NCBI GenBank assembly: GCA_963575745.1
Contig: CAUYUJ010018538.1
Coordinates: 310,046 to 374,045, forward strand
Direction of reading: 5' to 3'
Origin: Prorocentrum cordatum
Taxonomy: Eukaryota > Sar > Dinophyceae > Prorocentrales > Prorocentraceae
Length of the DNA: 64,000 nt
Shown: in pieces, positions 32,350 through 42,672 of the stretch
Layout of the letters: every line of letters begins with the position of its first letter
Numbering within the stretch: position 1 is the stretch's first letter
Program-made: the position numbers and the translations under genes
The notes under the pieces: generated by a model
The model's database searches: none
Told to the model about the DNA's origin: nothing
Seen by the model: only the letters and a program-made list of their open reading frames with translations

Positions 32350-33130
32350 TGATACCCGCAACGACGGTACTCACAACCGCATATGGTTGGGCCATTCGTC
32401 AGGATAGTTGCTCTCAACGCCTCGCCTCGCTGTTCGTTTCGTTCAGCACCGGTTTCGCTGTAATTGTTCGTCTGCAACGTTGGGCCTTGTTTCGTTTTCC
32501 GTTTTCGCGCTATTTCGTTCTCGTTTTGTTCGGTCCTTGCTTAAAATATGTTCTAATTCCGTTTTAACGCTATTTCGTTTTAGTTCCGTTTTAACGTTGT
32601 GGTCCGTCCTTGCTTAAAATATGTTCTTCCCACCGCCACGGTGGCAGCGGTCGCCTGGCCGAGCCTCGGCGGCGGCGCGGCGGCAGGAGGGCCGGAGCGC
32701 TGCCTGCCTGCCTGCTTGACGCCCAGGTCAGCCTGCCCGTTCTCCCCCTCTTCGCCCCGCCCCCCCCTCCGAAGGGAGGGAGAGGAGAGGAGGGGAGAGG
32801 ACCGAGGAGGCACCAGGGCTGACCTCTGCTCCATCGAGGCGGGGCGAGAGGCGAGGAGGAGGCTCGCCAGGAGAGGCGGCGGCGGAGAGGAGCCAGAAGG
32901 CAGAGCTTTGTGCCAGGGAGGAGGAGGAGGAGGAGGAGGTGGAGGAGGAGGTGGAGGAGGAGAGGGTCGAGGAGCGGAGGGGCGCTCCGGCCGCGCGCTC
33001 GGCGCCGCCGCCCTCGTGGCCGCCCCGACGGGTCGCAGGGGGGCGCGGCGCACGCCGTGCCCGCCTGCGGGCCGGAGCCCCGGCGGGGTGCGCGGGCTCC
33101 GCGCTGCTCGGCTGCGCTCGGAGGAGGGCG
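32350..33130. other. no supported gene; GGA tract 32918-32965
   Basis: Repeated TTTCGTTTTCGTT-like sequence at 32480-32600, then very GC-rich DNA. A TTGCTTAAAATATGTTCT segment is repeated at about 32538 and 32609. No gene is recognised. Confidence 0.5.
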
Positions 33131-33320
33131 AGTTCCGGAGATCCGACGCTCCAGAAAAGTTAAAGCGGGCGGTTTTTGCCAGTTTTCGGCCTCCAGGGGC
33201 CCTCGCCGGGCCTCGGGAGCGTCAAAAAACTACTCGGGACGAAAAACCGGTCCCAGGGAAGTGGTCCAGACCTCCTTGGTCCACGCACCCAAAAAATTAG
33301 AGCAGCCGGATGTCTGGGTT
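33131..33320 (+). repeat. ~190-bp dispersed repeat, plus orientation
   Basis: Partner of 21441-21640 in the opposite orientation. It shares GAGATCCGACG, AAGCGGGCGGTTTTTG, GTTTTCGGCCTCC and GCAGCCGGATGTC in the same order. Confidence 0.8.
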
Positions 33321-33324
33321 GAGA

Positions 33325-33548
33325 CAACGGCAGTTCACCGATCGGGCCGAACGAAAGGGGGGGATAGGGGAAAGGGGGTGTCACGAAATCTGCTGCATGC
33401 AGCTGGTTTCGGCCCCGCCGCCGGGCCCATTCCTCGACACATGGCCGCCTCCGGCGCCGGGAGGCGCCGGGAAAATCAGCTACGCGAGCTGATTCTCAAA
33501 CCCCCCCTTTGCTATCCCTCCCTTTCGTCCGGCCCGAGAGCTGAGGCA
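33325..33548. repeat. inverted-repeat unit with internal hairpins
   Basis: The left arm (about 33330-33380, CGGGCCGAACGAAAGGG) pairs with the right arm (about 33495-33545, CCCTTTCGTCCGGCCCG). Internal palindromes GCTGCATGCAGC and AATCAGCTACGCGAGCTGATT-type sequence lie between. Confidence 0.65.
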
Positions 33549-33560
33549 ACCGCAGTTCAC

Positions 33561-33704
33561 CGAGCGCGTTCCACTACTCGCAAAGAGCCTACTCGCAAAC
33601 GCCCGAAAGCCACATGTCTGCTTCGACGTCATTGATCGTAGATCTCACGCGGCGGATCCAGTCCATTTGCGAGTAGCTGCTTTGCGAGTAGTGGAACGCG
33701 CTCG
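33561..33704. mobile_element. 144-bp foldback/MITE element with ~42-bp inverted repeats
   Basis: Starts CGAGCGCGTTCCACTACTCG and ends with its exact complement; the arms continue through CAAAG...TACTCGCAAA with a few differences. Each arm holds two copies of ACTCGCAAA. The loop is ~60 bases. No target duplication could be fixed. Confidence 0.8.
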
Positions 33705-34044
33705 TCTAGTAGTTGGCCTTCGGGGGCGGGACTCGTCACCGCGGCTGGACGCGGCTCGGAAAACGGATGCGTCCGGACCCGCCCGGCAGGGGTCCAGGTG
33801 CCGGTTTGGAGCCGCCGTCGTCTCAGCGAGCCGTGCTCCGAGCGTGCCCGGCGGAAGCCGCGCACCAGAAGCCACCCTTGCTTGGTGTCGCTCTTGCGTG
33901 CATCCGGGTAGTCTCATGAGTCATGAGAGCTCTGGGGCCGCAGGATGGTGAGTGGGAGGAAGGGAATGGCCAGGACGGGCGCGGCGGCGCGGACGATGAA
34001 GAGGAGGGGATCGAAACGGAGAGGACGACGAGAACGGGGGAGAG

Positions 34045-34323
34045 ATGAGGAGGAATAGAACCAATTCAGGCCTAGATTTGGAGAAGGAGGAGGAGGAGGA
34101 GGAGGAGAAAAGCCACCGGCCCCGGGCCCCCGCGCCGCTGCGCCGGGTCCCGGGGGGGCCAGCGTCAGCGCGCAGCCGCGATCGGTTGCGCCCGTTCCCC
34201 GTCGACAACAACGCCTGGGAGCAAAACTTCATCCACCTGTGGGTGATGAACTGCGGCTTCAACATCATCCGCGAGAAAAAGATGAACCGCGACTACAACA
34301 TCAGCCGCCAGTCGTTGAACTAA
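34045..34323 (+). other. possible short coding remnant
   Basis: A 92-codon frame whose second half (34200-34323) has non-repetitive codons and reads DNNAWEQNFIHLWVMNC...MNRDYNISRQ. The phase resumes as DYRNKPKYLDMLDYDEW at 35638 after the 21-bp minisatellite. It may be a host-gene or element remnant split by the repeat; I recognise no family. Confidence 0.3.
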
Positions 34324-34399
34324 AAAGGTTACGAGACTGGTCCGCTTCTTGTGAAGACGTGCCGGCAGGGATGCCGAGCCACCAGAACTGTTTGAAGAC

Positions 34400-35637
34400 C
34401 CATTTGCCGGGTCACCAGCAGAACCACGAGAGCCACAAGCTGAGCTACGAGGGCCGCAAGCTGAGCTACGAGAGCCACAAGCAGGGCTACGAGGCCCACC
34501 AGCTGAGCCACGAGGGACACCAGCTCAGATACGAGGGCCACCAGCAGAGTTGCGAGGACACCCAGGTGAGCAATTGGAGCTACCAGTACAGTAAAAAGGG
34601 TCACGAGCAGAGTTTCAAGAGCCGTCGGCAAAGCCACGAGGTCCACCTGGAAAGCTACTAGAGCCACAACCTGAGCTTCGAGAGCAATGGGCAGAGCTAC
34701 TACCGCCTCCAGCCTCCAGCAGAGGTTCCTGGGCCACCAGCGGCCCTTCAAGAACCACAAGCTGAGCTACGAAGACCTCAGGCACAGCTACGGAAGCCCC
34801 CAGAAGAGTTTCAAAACCCACCTGCCGAGATACGCGGGCCACCAGCAGAGCCAGGAGAGTCACAAGCTGAGCCACGAGGACCGCAGCACTAGAGCCACAA
34901 GCAAGGCCACGAGGACCACCGGCTGAGCTACGAGGACCACCAGCTGAGCTGGCGGAGGCACCAGTTGTGCTACGAGGGCGACAAACAGAGCTACAATGGC
35001 AACCCGCAGAGCTACCAGGGTCGCCATTGGACCTTCTAGGCCGACAAGCTCAGCTACGAGGACCACAGGCACAGCTACTACAGCCACCTGAAGATGCACC
35101 AGGACCTTCAGCAGACCTTCGACGACCACAAACTGAGTTTCGGGGCCCAGAGGAATAAGTAGGAGAGCCACAGGCAAAGCCACAATAATTCCGAGCTGAG
35201 CTACGAAGACCACACGCACACCTCCCAGATCTACGAGTGCCACCTGCTGAGCTACAAGGGCCACAACCACAGCTACGCGGACTACAGGAAGAATTAGCAG
35301 CGCCTCTTGCAGAGCTAGAAGGGCGACGAGCTGAACTGCAAGGGCCAAAAGGAAACATCCGAGAGTCACCGGCTCAGCTACAAGAGCCACCTGCGGAGCT
35401 ACCCGGGCCACAACTTGAGCCACGCGGGCAACACCACAGATCTACAAGGGCGACGAGCTTCAGGCCACGAGCAGACCTCCGAAGGCCACCAGCACAGCTA
35501 CGAGGACCACTTGCTGAGCTATCTGGGCAACACGCTGAGCAACGACCGCCGCGAGCACAGCCAAGGGCAGAGCTACGAAGACAACCTGAGGAGCGACGGA
35601 GGCAACCACCTGAGCTACAAGAACCTCCAGCAGAACG
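34400..35637 (+). repeat. 21-bp minisatellite encoding a seven-residue repeat
   Basis: About 55-60 imperfect copies of GGCCACCAGCTGAGCTACGAG. In one plus-strand phase this reads L-S-Y-E-G-H-Q over the whole array, interrupted by TAG stops (first at 34659). On the minus strand it reads a Val/Ala/Leu-rich heptad. Unit length and phase are preserved over 1.2 kb, which suggests a once-coding repeat or simple unit-length amplification. Confidence 0.88.
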
Positions 35638-36589
35638 GACTACAGGAACAAGCCGAAGTACCTGGACATGCTGGACTACGACGAGTGGCACCAGCCCGAG
35701 CTATCGGGCCTGAAAGCCAGAAGCGCCACAATGGCCTCGAGGATACTCTGGGCGCGTGGGATACCACCACGCGGCGCTGGGCGTTCAAATCTGGATCGAC
35801 GGTAATCAGCGTTAAGCGTACAGTACCAACGTCGGGCCCATCGACAAGCATATGCCTCGACATGTTCCACGACGGAAGCTTGTTTTACGGAATATACGAC
35901 CCGATGGTGCATTAGTTACAGTCAGGCCACTACGAGGAGCCGCTGATTATGGTGCTCCAGTCTAACATCCACGTGCACGCGCCACGTCTACAGCGCTACA
36001 AACAAGGTATTCCGAGCACAGTGGCACCGCCAAGGTATTACGTCTACGGCGAGTACATATGCGACATCCCCTGGGTGATCGCTCCCATCACTCTTTCCCG
36101 CTCCCTCGGTGGCCTCTGGTCAGAGGATGGTCAGCAAAATGGCCCCTGGCGTGCGGCGCCTCCGCGGTCTAAGCCCCGCGCCCGCGCACGCGGCGGCGAC
36201 GCGGCGGAGTGGACATCGCTCCCACCGAGTGCGGAGTGGAAGAGGATGAGAAGGAAGGGAGGGAGGGAGGGGACGGACGGAGGAGAAAGGAGTGACGGAG
36301 GGAGGGCGTCGGAGCAAAAGGGTGATTGGACAAGCTAGGTGCGCTCGCGCCACATCTGGCATCCGACCCCTCCCTACCATGGATCTATCCGCCAACGGGT
36401 GTCATCGCGGACTTGGAACTTCCAAAAGGACCACATCGTGCCACGCGCAATATGACAAGGGGAGCTGTGTACATTGGGGGAGGTGGCAGAAGAGCAGATG
36501 GAATAAGCGAAGGATAAGGAATCAGGAGGACGAGGAGGAATTGCAGCAGCACGGGCAGGAGAAGCGGGAAACGGATCAGGGGAAGGCGG
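35638..36589. other. complex sequence, no recognised gene
   Basis: A 129-codon plus-strand frame (35949-36338) begins with a plausible non-repetitive segment (RYYVYGEYICDIPWVIAPIT) and then becomes GC-rich filler. No domain is recognised. Confidence 0.4.
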
Positions 36590-36690
36590 GGGAGGGAAAG
36601 GAAGGGGGGACAACGACGAGGAAACATTCGGATCCAGAAATGTTGCCCGCGTCGCGGCGAGAGCGCCATTCTGAACGACGAGGGCGAAAC
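36590..36690 (+). repeat. ~100-bp dispersed repeat, copy 2
   Basis: ACGACGAGGAAACATTCGGA and CAGAAATGTTGCCCGCG, then GAGCGCCATTCTGAACGACGA. Same block order as 26770-26870. Confidence 0.6.
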
Positions 36691-36929
36691 GCCGATCCTA
36701 AAATGACGCCAGCGTTGCACCAGGAGCACCAATTCTGGAGGACCGAAAAACCATTCAGACTGAAACACGCGCTTTGCTTGTTTGCGTTAACGCGCTCTTC
36801 CCTTTAATCGAAGACCATGCAAATCCGGTGCACAAAAACAAAAAAAAAAACGCGAAATCAGGACGCATTCGGGTGAGAGGAGAGTAATACTCATATTATG
36901 GAGTTGGATACGGCGGGTAGGAGGGGACA

Positions 36930-37020
36930 AAGGAGGAGGAGGAGGAGGAGGAGGAGGAGGAGGAGGAGGAGGAGGAAGACGACGACGAGGTGGAGGAGGT
37001 GGACGAGGAGGAGGAGGGGA
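36930..37020. repeat. (GGA)n microsatellite
   Basis: About 90 bases of GGA with GACGAC. A short (CA)n lies at 37124-37138. Confidence 0.92.
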
Positions 37021-37029
37021 GGGGAGGAG

Positions 37030-37690
37030 AGGTGCGGGAGAGGGGAGGGAGAGAGGGATGGAGAGGGGGAGAAGACGAGCGGGAGGAGGACGGTTGGCGT
37101 TTCATACTGAATTGTGATTTTACATACACACACACACACTTTTATCTTAAAAACGGAAACATGGCGAACACTTGAATACGTTAGTTGACAGGATAGCATT
37201 AGATCTGTCCGTCCACCCGCACTTGGCATTATGAGGTTTGTTCTGTGCAGTCTGGGCCCGTCCTCGGCTAGACCGCGTGACTTCACACGGCATGCGAAAC
37301 AAGAGAAACAAAATAGAAGAGAAGGAGGAAAGAACAAGCGGCGTATGTTCTATTACGGGCTGCCCACTGCGAGGAGCTTCTGCGAGATGCGTCCACCGCC
37401 TCCCGCGCCCAGTGTTGTGCAGCCGCTGCGCATGTGTCCCCGCTGGTGTCTGCACGGCCCGGGCTGCCTTTGTCTGTGTCTGTCGTCGCCGCTCTCGGAG
37501 CCTCCGAAGTGGAGTGGGGGCTTGCAGCGGTCGACTCCTCCTCATCAGCATGCTTCTCCTCGTCCTCCGTATTTCCCCCACCCTTCCTCGGCCTCCTCTT
37601 CCTCCGCCACGTCCCCCCTGTTCGTGTTCCTCCCTCTCCGCCCTTCTCGGAACCTCCGCCCCCATCCCCCCCTCATTCCCCATCCTCGTC
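37030..37690. other. no supported gene
   Basis: Complex DNA between purine and pyrimidine tracts. Overlapping frames on both strands, nothing recognised. Confidence 0.5.
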
Positions 37691-37935
37691 TTTCTCTCCT
37701 CCACATTCTTCTCCTCCTCCTCGTCCTCATCCTCTTCCTCCTTTTCTGCCTCCCCCCACTCCTCAGGGGCAGGGGGGGTAGGCTCTCTCTCTCTCTCTCT
37801 CTCCTTATCCTCCTCCTCTTCCTCCTCCTCCTCCTCCTCCTCTTCCTCCTCATCATCATCCTCATCCTCATCCTCATCCTCCCTCCTCCCTCCTCCTCCT
37901 CCTCCTCCTCCCCCTCCTCAGCAGCAGCAGCAGCA
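37690..37935. repeat. CCT, CT and CAT pyrimidine tracts
   Basis: CTCCTCCTC runs, (CT)n at 37780-37803, (CATCCT)n near 37850-37880, then (CAG)4. Confidence 0.92.
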
Positions 37936-38560
37936 TCATCCCTCTGCCCTTGACCATTTTCTTCCGCCCCACTCCTCTTCCTTCGAGAAGGAAAACCTGT
38001 ACCAAACGTGAACTGTTAGAAGTGTGCGCGAATTTCTCGAATCGGCGCTGGACCCCGCGGCGCCTCTGGCGCCGCCCAGTGCCGATCCAAGGAAGAAATA
38101 TTCGCGGACCGCCGAGAGTTTATGTTCACGCCGTGCTTATTCCTCTGCTCCTCCGCCCCTCGCCCTCCCGGCGCCGCCCAGTGCCGTCCCAAGAAATCTA
38201 CAGTCGGGGCGCTGAAGAAGGAACCCTTTTCGTTGGGGAGGGGCTCCGTGCTCCTTGATTGCTTCACAATTTGCCCGGGTTTTTTCCTTACGTTTGCGAT
38301 GGGAGATCAAAGTTCTACTTGTGGATCGAAGGGGCCTCTCGTTCCTTGTTTAGGGTTCCTTGGGTCAACGCCCCGAAATCGCTGGGCGAGGGCGGGGGGG
38401 GGCGGGGCGTCACTGAGCCCGACAGCCTCCCCCCTCCCCCCCCTCGCAGGCCGCTCGACGGGGCCGCCCCGGCCGCGCCCTCTGCTGGGAGGGCCCCGGC
38501 CCGCCTTGCCTGTGTCGGACGCCTCGCGGCGTGGCGCTCACCGCCGGGCCCCAGGGCAGG
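37936..38560. other. no supported gene
   Basis: Contains an imperfect direct duplication (GGCGCCGCCCAGTGCCGATC near 38070 and CGGCGCCGCCCAGTGCCGTC near 38169). The rest is GC-rich with no recognised gene. Confidence 0.45.
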
Positions 38561-38599
38561 TTTAGGTCGGACATGCCCTTCTACAGGAGGAACATTCAA

Positions 38600-38635
38600 A
38601 CATACATATATATATATGTATGTATTCATATACAC

Positions 38636-38666
<31 letters not shown>

Positions 38667-38690
38667 CATATATACATATTCTCATACGCA
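38600..38690. repeat. (TA)n/(CATA)n tract
   Basis: Alternating TATA and CATACATA sequence of ~90 bases. Confidence 0.92.
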
Positions 38691-38984
38691 CCTCTCCGAG
38701 GGAGTAGAGCTCAGAGGCGATGAATGCGTAGACGGGGCGCCGCGTCCGCGATGTTTCTGGCCGTTTCGCTCGGGACATCCTCGAAATTCTGAAAATCGGT
38801 GGCACTCCTCACGCAGATCGTGACGTCAGGGTCCAAAAACACATGGCAATTGCAACATTCTAACATAAAACCTTCAAAAACACATAGTAATTTCAATGAT
38901 TTTGACCCCGATTCTCAGAGAATGGAGATTTCGCCTGAGACATCCTCCCAAAACCGAGCCTCGACGTACCTTCTGGTACCCCAG

Positions 38985-39400
38985 ACCCCGCCTCGGAGCA
39001 TCTTGGGAGCCTCCTGGAACCTCCTGGGGCCTCCTGGGGCTTTCTGTACCTTCTGGTATCCCAGACCCCGCCTCGGAGCTTCCTAGGGGTCTCCTGGAAC
39101 CTCCTGGGGACTCCTGCGGCCTCCTGGAGCCTCTTGGGGCCTCCTGGAGCCTCCTGAGGTCTTCTGGGGACTCCTGAGGCCGCCTGGGGCCTCCTGGGGC
39201 CTCAGAACTACATGCACACACAGAGACACAAATCACACCCAACACATCACACGCTAGACAAACATAACACACACAACACCTACAACGCACAGAAAACACG
39301 CACAACACAGAGCACACATCACACACACACACACAACACTCACAATCCCGGGGCCTCCTGGAGCCTCTTCCGGCATCCAAGTCGGGCCTCCTGAGGTTTC
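38985..39400. repeat. minisatellite, CTCCTGGGGC type
   Basis: Decamer-dodecamer units GCCTCCTGGAGC and CTCCTGGGGC at 38990-39200 and 39348-39410, separated by an ACACAACAC-rich stretch. The complement is the CCAAGAGG/CCAGGAGG type seen at 43675-44300 and 58080-59100. Confidence 0.85.
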
Positions 39401-39735
39401 TTGGGGGGCCCTGGTACACACATCGCAAGGTGTGGCAACCCCCTTTGCGCTCGAGTGCGACCTCGATCTTAGATTCTTCTGCGTTCACCTCCTGCCTCTT
39501 CCCCTTCTCTTAGGCACGCCCTGGCGGCGCCGCCCCAGCTTTCCCTTCTCCATCTCCGATCCTGCAGTCATGGTGTCTTCCTCCTTCAAGCGCCCTTTCA
39601 GATTTTGTTTGTATGAGCCTGGGCACACACGTGCCACTTGTATTGGGGACGAGTTTCTTTCTATTTTCGAATATGTTTTGGCTATTTTCTATTGTTCGTC
39701 CAGAATCCGCCTGTAAGAGGACGTGCCCGACCGAA

Positions 39736-40315
39736 GGGCAGGTCGAAGGGCCGGCGGAGGAGACGACGACTGGCGAGGGTCGCCGTGCGGCTGGCGTGGT
39801 ATGGATGGCGTGCGATGTGACGCCGTTGGCCCGCTTAATACACGTTATCCCCCACTTTGGGGATACAGTGGAGACCCATGCCAAGAGATACCCTGGTTGC
39901 CTCCAGGGTGCCCTGGGTTTCGATGGTTTCGCTATGGAAAGCGTGACGTCCCCACACCAAAAGTCACCGGACGTCCTGGGGTCTCAGGATTGGGTTTCTT
40001 GCGGAAGGTTTCTTGTGGCCGGGCCCCCCCCACCGTATAGCGTGTACCGAGGAGGCCCTGGCAGGGGTATGGCGTGCACGGAAGGGGCCCTCGCGGATAC
40101 ATCGCCTCACGGGGATAGTGCCTCCTTCGAAGATCGATGTTGCACGCTCTTGGCCACGCCAGCCGCGAAGAAAACGGGTCCTGAGGGAGACGTCGGTGGT
40201 TCAAAGATGTGTGCCTGAAACAACTTAAGCCCACCCTCGCATGCTTTCCTATCCTTGGGCCCCCATCCCTCAGGACCCTATTCTTGAACCACCCAAGACG
40301 GTACCTCAATCCGTG
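39736..40315. other. no supported gene; short direct duplication
   Basis: At 40038-40125 a ~50-base segment (GTGTACCGAGGAGGCCCTGG) is imperfectly duplicated. No recognised gene. Confidence 0.45.
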
Positions 40316-40490
40316 AGGAGGAGGAGGAGGAGGAGGAGGAGGAGGAGGAGGAGGAGGAGGAGGAGGAGGAGGAGGAGGAGGAGGAGAGGAGGAGGAGGAG
40401 GGGAGGAGGAGGAGGAGAGGAGGGGAGGAGGAGGAGGAGGGGTTGGAGGAGGAGGAGGAGGAGGAGGAGATGGAGGAGAGGAGGAGGAGG
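40316..40490. repeat. (GGA)n microsatellite
   Basis: About 175 bases of GGA with few interruptions. Confidence 0.96.
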
Positions 40491-40626
40491 CTAGCTTTTG
40501 GGGTCCTTTGGCCCCTCCACGGGCCAGGAGGGCCTGCCAACAAAGATAGGCCAGGACGGAGAAGCGCCCTGGCGACCAGGGAGACGACTGGCGAAGATCT
40601 CGGGGGCAACGTGCAAGGGGGGATAG

Positions 40627-40781
40627 GTTTAAGTCGGGCCTGTCCCTCTGCAAGGGGAATACTCAAAAATAGTCAAGGACTAGTCTGTGAACCATTTCTT
40701 GAGTATTTTGACGTATTTTTCTAATATTTGTTTATTCTTCGTCCAAAGTCCCCCTGTAGGGAGACAGGCCCGGCCTAGGAT
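40627..40781. mobile_element. small TIR element, family T, copy 3
   Basis: Left end GTTTAAGTCGGGCCTGTCCC and right end whose complement is TCCTAGGCCGGGCCTGTCTC. The interior has ACTCAAAAATAGTC and TTCTTCGTCCAAAGTCC, as in copy 1. It is about 155 bases long with no coding capacity. Confidence 0.75.
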
Positions 40782-40892
40782 AGGTCCAGGGCAAAACGCA
40801 TCGACCCCCGATCGCCCAGTGACCGCCGATGGGGGCCCGATAGCCCGCCCCGCCCAGGCACGTTCGGATCCGCTGTCGGCAAGGGCGCCCTG

Positions 40893-41057
40893 GAGGGCGC
40901 GAAGTTATTCGCGCTTCGCGGTTCGGCTCCGATTCCTCCTCATCCTCTTCTCCCCTGGGAGGCGGCGCGAGAGCGCAAAGTTATTCGCACTTCGCGCAGC
41001 GCGAAGCGCGAAGTTGGGAGCCCTTGTGTCGGGGGCCTGTCGCCGATCCATCGGCGA
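40893..41057. repeat. GCGAAGTTATTCGC direct repeats and hairpins
   Basis: A 25-base direct repeat (GCGCGAAGTTATTCGCGCTT and AGCGCAAAGTTATTCGCACT) begins at about 40896 and 40973. The second is followed by the self-complementary ACTTCGCGCAGCGCGAAGCG and then by the third TCGCCGAT..ATCGGCGA palindrome at 41040. Confidence 0.8.
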
Positions 41058-41059
41058 TG

Positions 41060-42639
41060 TGTCGCCGGTTCCAGGTCGACGTTCCCCCCCCCTGAGCCGG
41101 TCCCCCCCTTGACGTTCCTCCCAACTGAGGAGATGATTGGATCGCCATGCAGGAAACAGGTCCTCAGGGTTTGCACCGTTTTCTGGGGCTCCTGGAGCCT
41201 TTTCTGGACGCTGGGGACGGTTGACAAAAGCATGCAACACCAGTTCGGGCTGAAGAAGCGGTCCTGGGAGAAAGCCTCTCGGGGTCCAGGTCCCGTTTCC
41301 CTCGATGACCCAGCTGCGTCTTGCCAGGGGGAGGAAGCAGCAGGAGCGCGGGGGGAGGACGCGGAGGAGTGCGACGATACAGGCGACAGCGACGACGGTG
41401 ACGATGATTGGTGGTTGGTTCTCGAGGTCGATGATTGGTGCTTTATGTGGCCCATAATAAGAGTTAACAACAAGTATAACGTGGCGCATAATATTTTATA
41501 TAGAAGGGGGAGTGAATATGAGGGAGAGTAAGGGGGAAGAGAGAGGGAGATTGTGGGACGAGAAAGATGGAGGCGATAAGAAGGAGAAAAAACGTAACGA
41601 CGACGGCGAGGTTGGAGGGAGGAGGGGGGTAGAAGGAAGATGAGGATGGAGGACGGGGAAAAGAGCAGAAGGACGAAGAGGAGAAGGAGGAGGAGCATAA
41701 GGTCAGCGACTTCGCAATGGGTACTCACTAACGGGTACTCTAAACTTTCGGTGTCCTTCGGTGCACTGCAGAAGTGCCCGCATCGAGGAGGGTTAGATTG
41801 GCCGCGCCGTTGGCCAAGGTACCCGTTTGCGGAGCACACGATAAGGAGAAGGACGACGACGACGACGACGACGACGAGGCTGGAGGGAGGCAGGAAGGAG
41901 GCAATGCTTGCGCGGCGAGGGGGAATGAGCAGGATCAAGGGGATCTGGAAAAGCGAAGGAGAAGCAGGATGATTGACATGGATGGGTGTAAGGGAAGGAA
42001 TAGCAGGAGCGAGAGGAAATATCACAATATTCCAGGATGCAGAGTCTGCTGATGAGTAGGCAATAGGAGGATGGGGAACGGAGGAGAAGGGAAGAGCGGA
42101 GGATGGAGAAGGACAGGGAGTTGGAGGGAGAGTGGCATGGAGGGAGGTGGGGGAAGGCATGAGGGAAATGATGATTGATGGAAGGAGGAGGAGGATGATG
42201 AGGAGGAGGAGGAGGAGGATCAGCAGCAGCAGCAGCAGAAGCAGGGGGAGGTGCCTGTGCGAGTGGAAAATCAGTTCGGGTGAGCTGGCCCGAGGGCGTT
42301 TCGAAGTGCACCCACAGCCGAAGCCTAATGCCACAGCTGAATCGCACAGGAATGGCGGGGGACCACCCTGCAGGGTAGGCTCACAGCACATCATCGCTCC
42401 AAGGAGCAGGACGAGGAGGAAACTAGAAGAGCAGGGAAGGTTAAGAATATCACAAGTGTGTGGGCAGCGTCCTGCAGACCGCCCCGCGCCCCGCCCGCCC
42501 CAACGGCGGGGAGCGGCGTCCGGCCTTGACGGTGCGAGGCTGCCGAGCGTAACCGCTTTAGCACGAGAACAGGTTTGCTCTTCCCTCCTTCCTTCCCCCA
42601 CCCCTTTCCTCTGCCCCTTTCCTCTGCCCCCCTATCCGT

Positions 42640-42672
<33 letters not shown>

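Larger units (their letters stand above)
38561..39735. mobile_element. TIR element, family T, copy 2 (long or interrupted)
   Basis: Left end TTTAGGTCGGACATGCCCTT and right end whose complement is CTTCGGTCGGGCACGTCCTC. These match the family ends at 28093 and 40627. The interior is ~1.1 kb rather than ~120 bases and holds a TA-rich tract and a CTCCTGG minisatellite, so either those inserted or expanded inside, or the two ends belong to separate broken copies. Confidence 0.5.

Noticed and set aside
34860-35423. 187-codon Val/Ala/Leu-rich minus-strand frame resembling a membrane protein
   Set aside because: Opposite-strand reading of the 21-bp minisatellite.
40940-42601. 553-codon minus-strand frame
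   Set aside because: Composed of Leu/Ser/Pro-rich translations of purine-rich DNA and dispersed hairpin repeats; no coherent domain.
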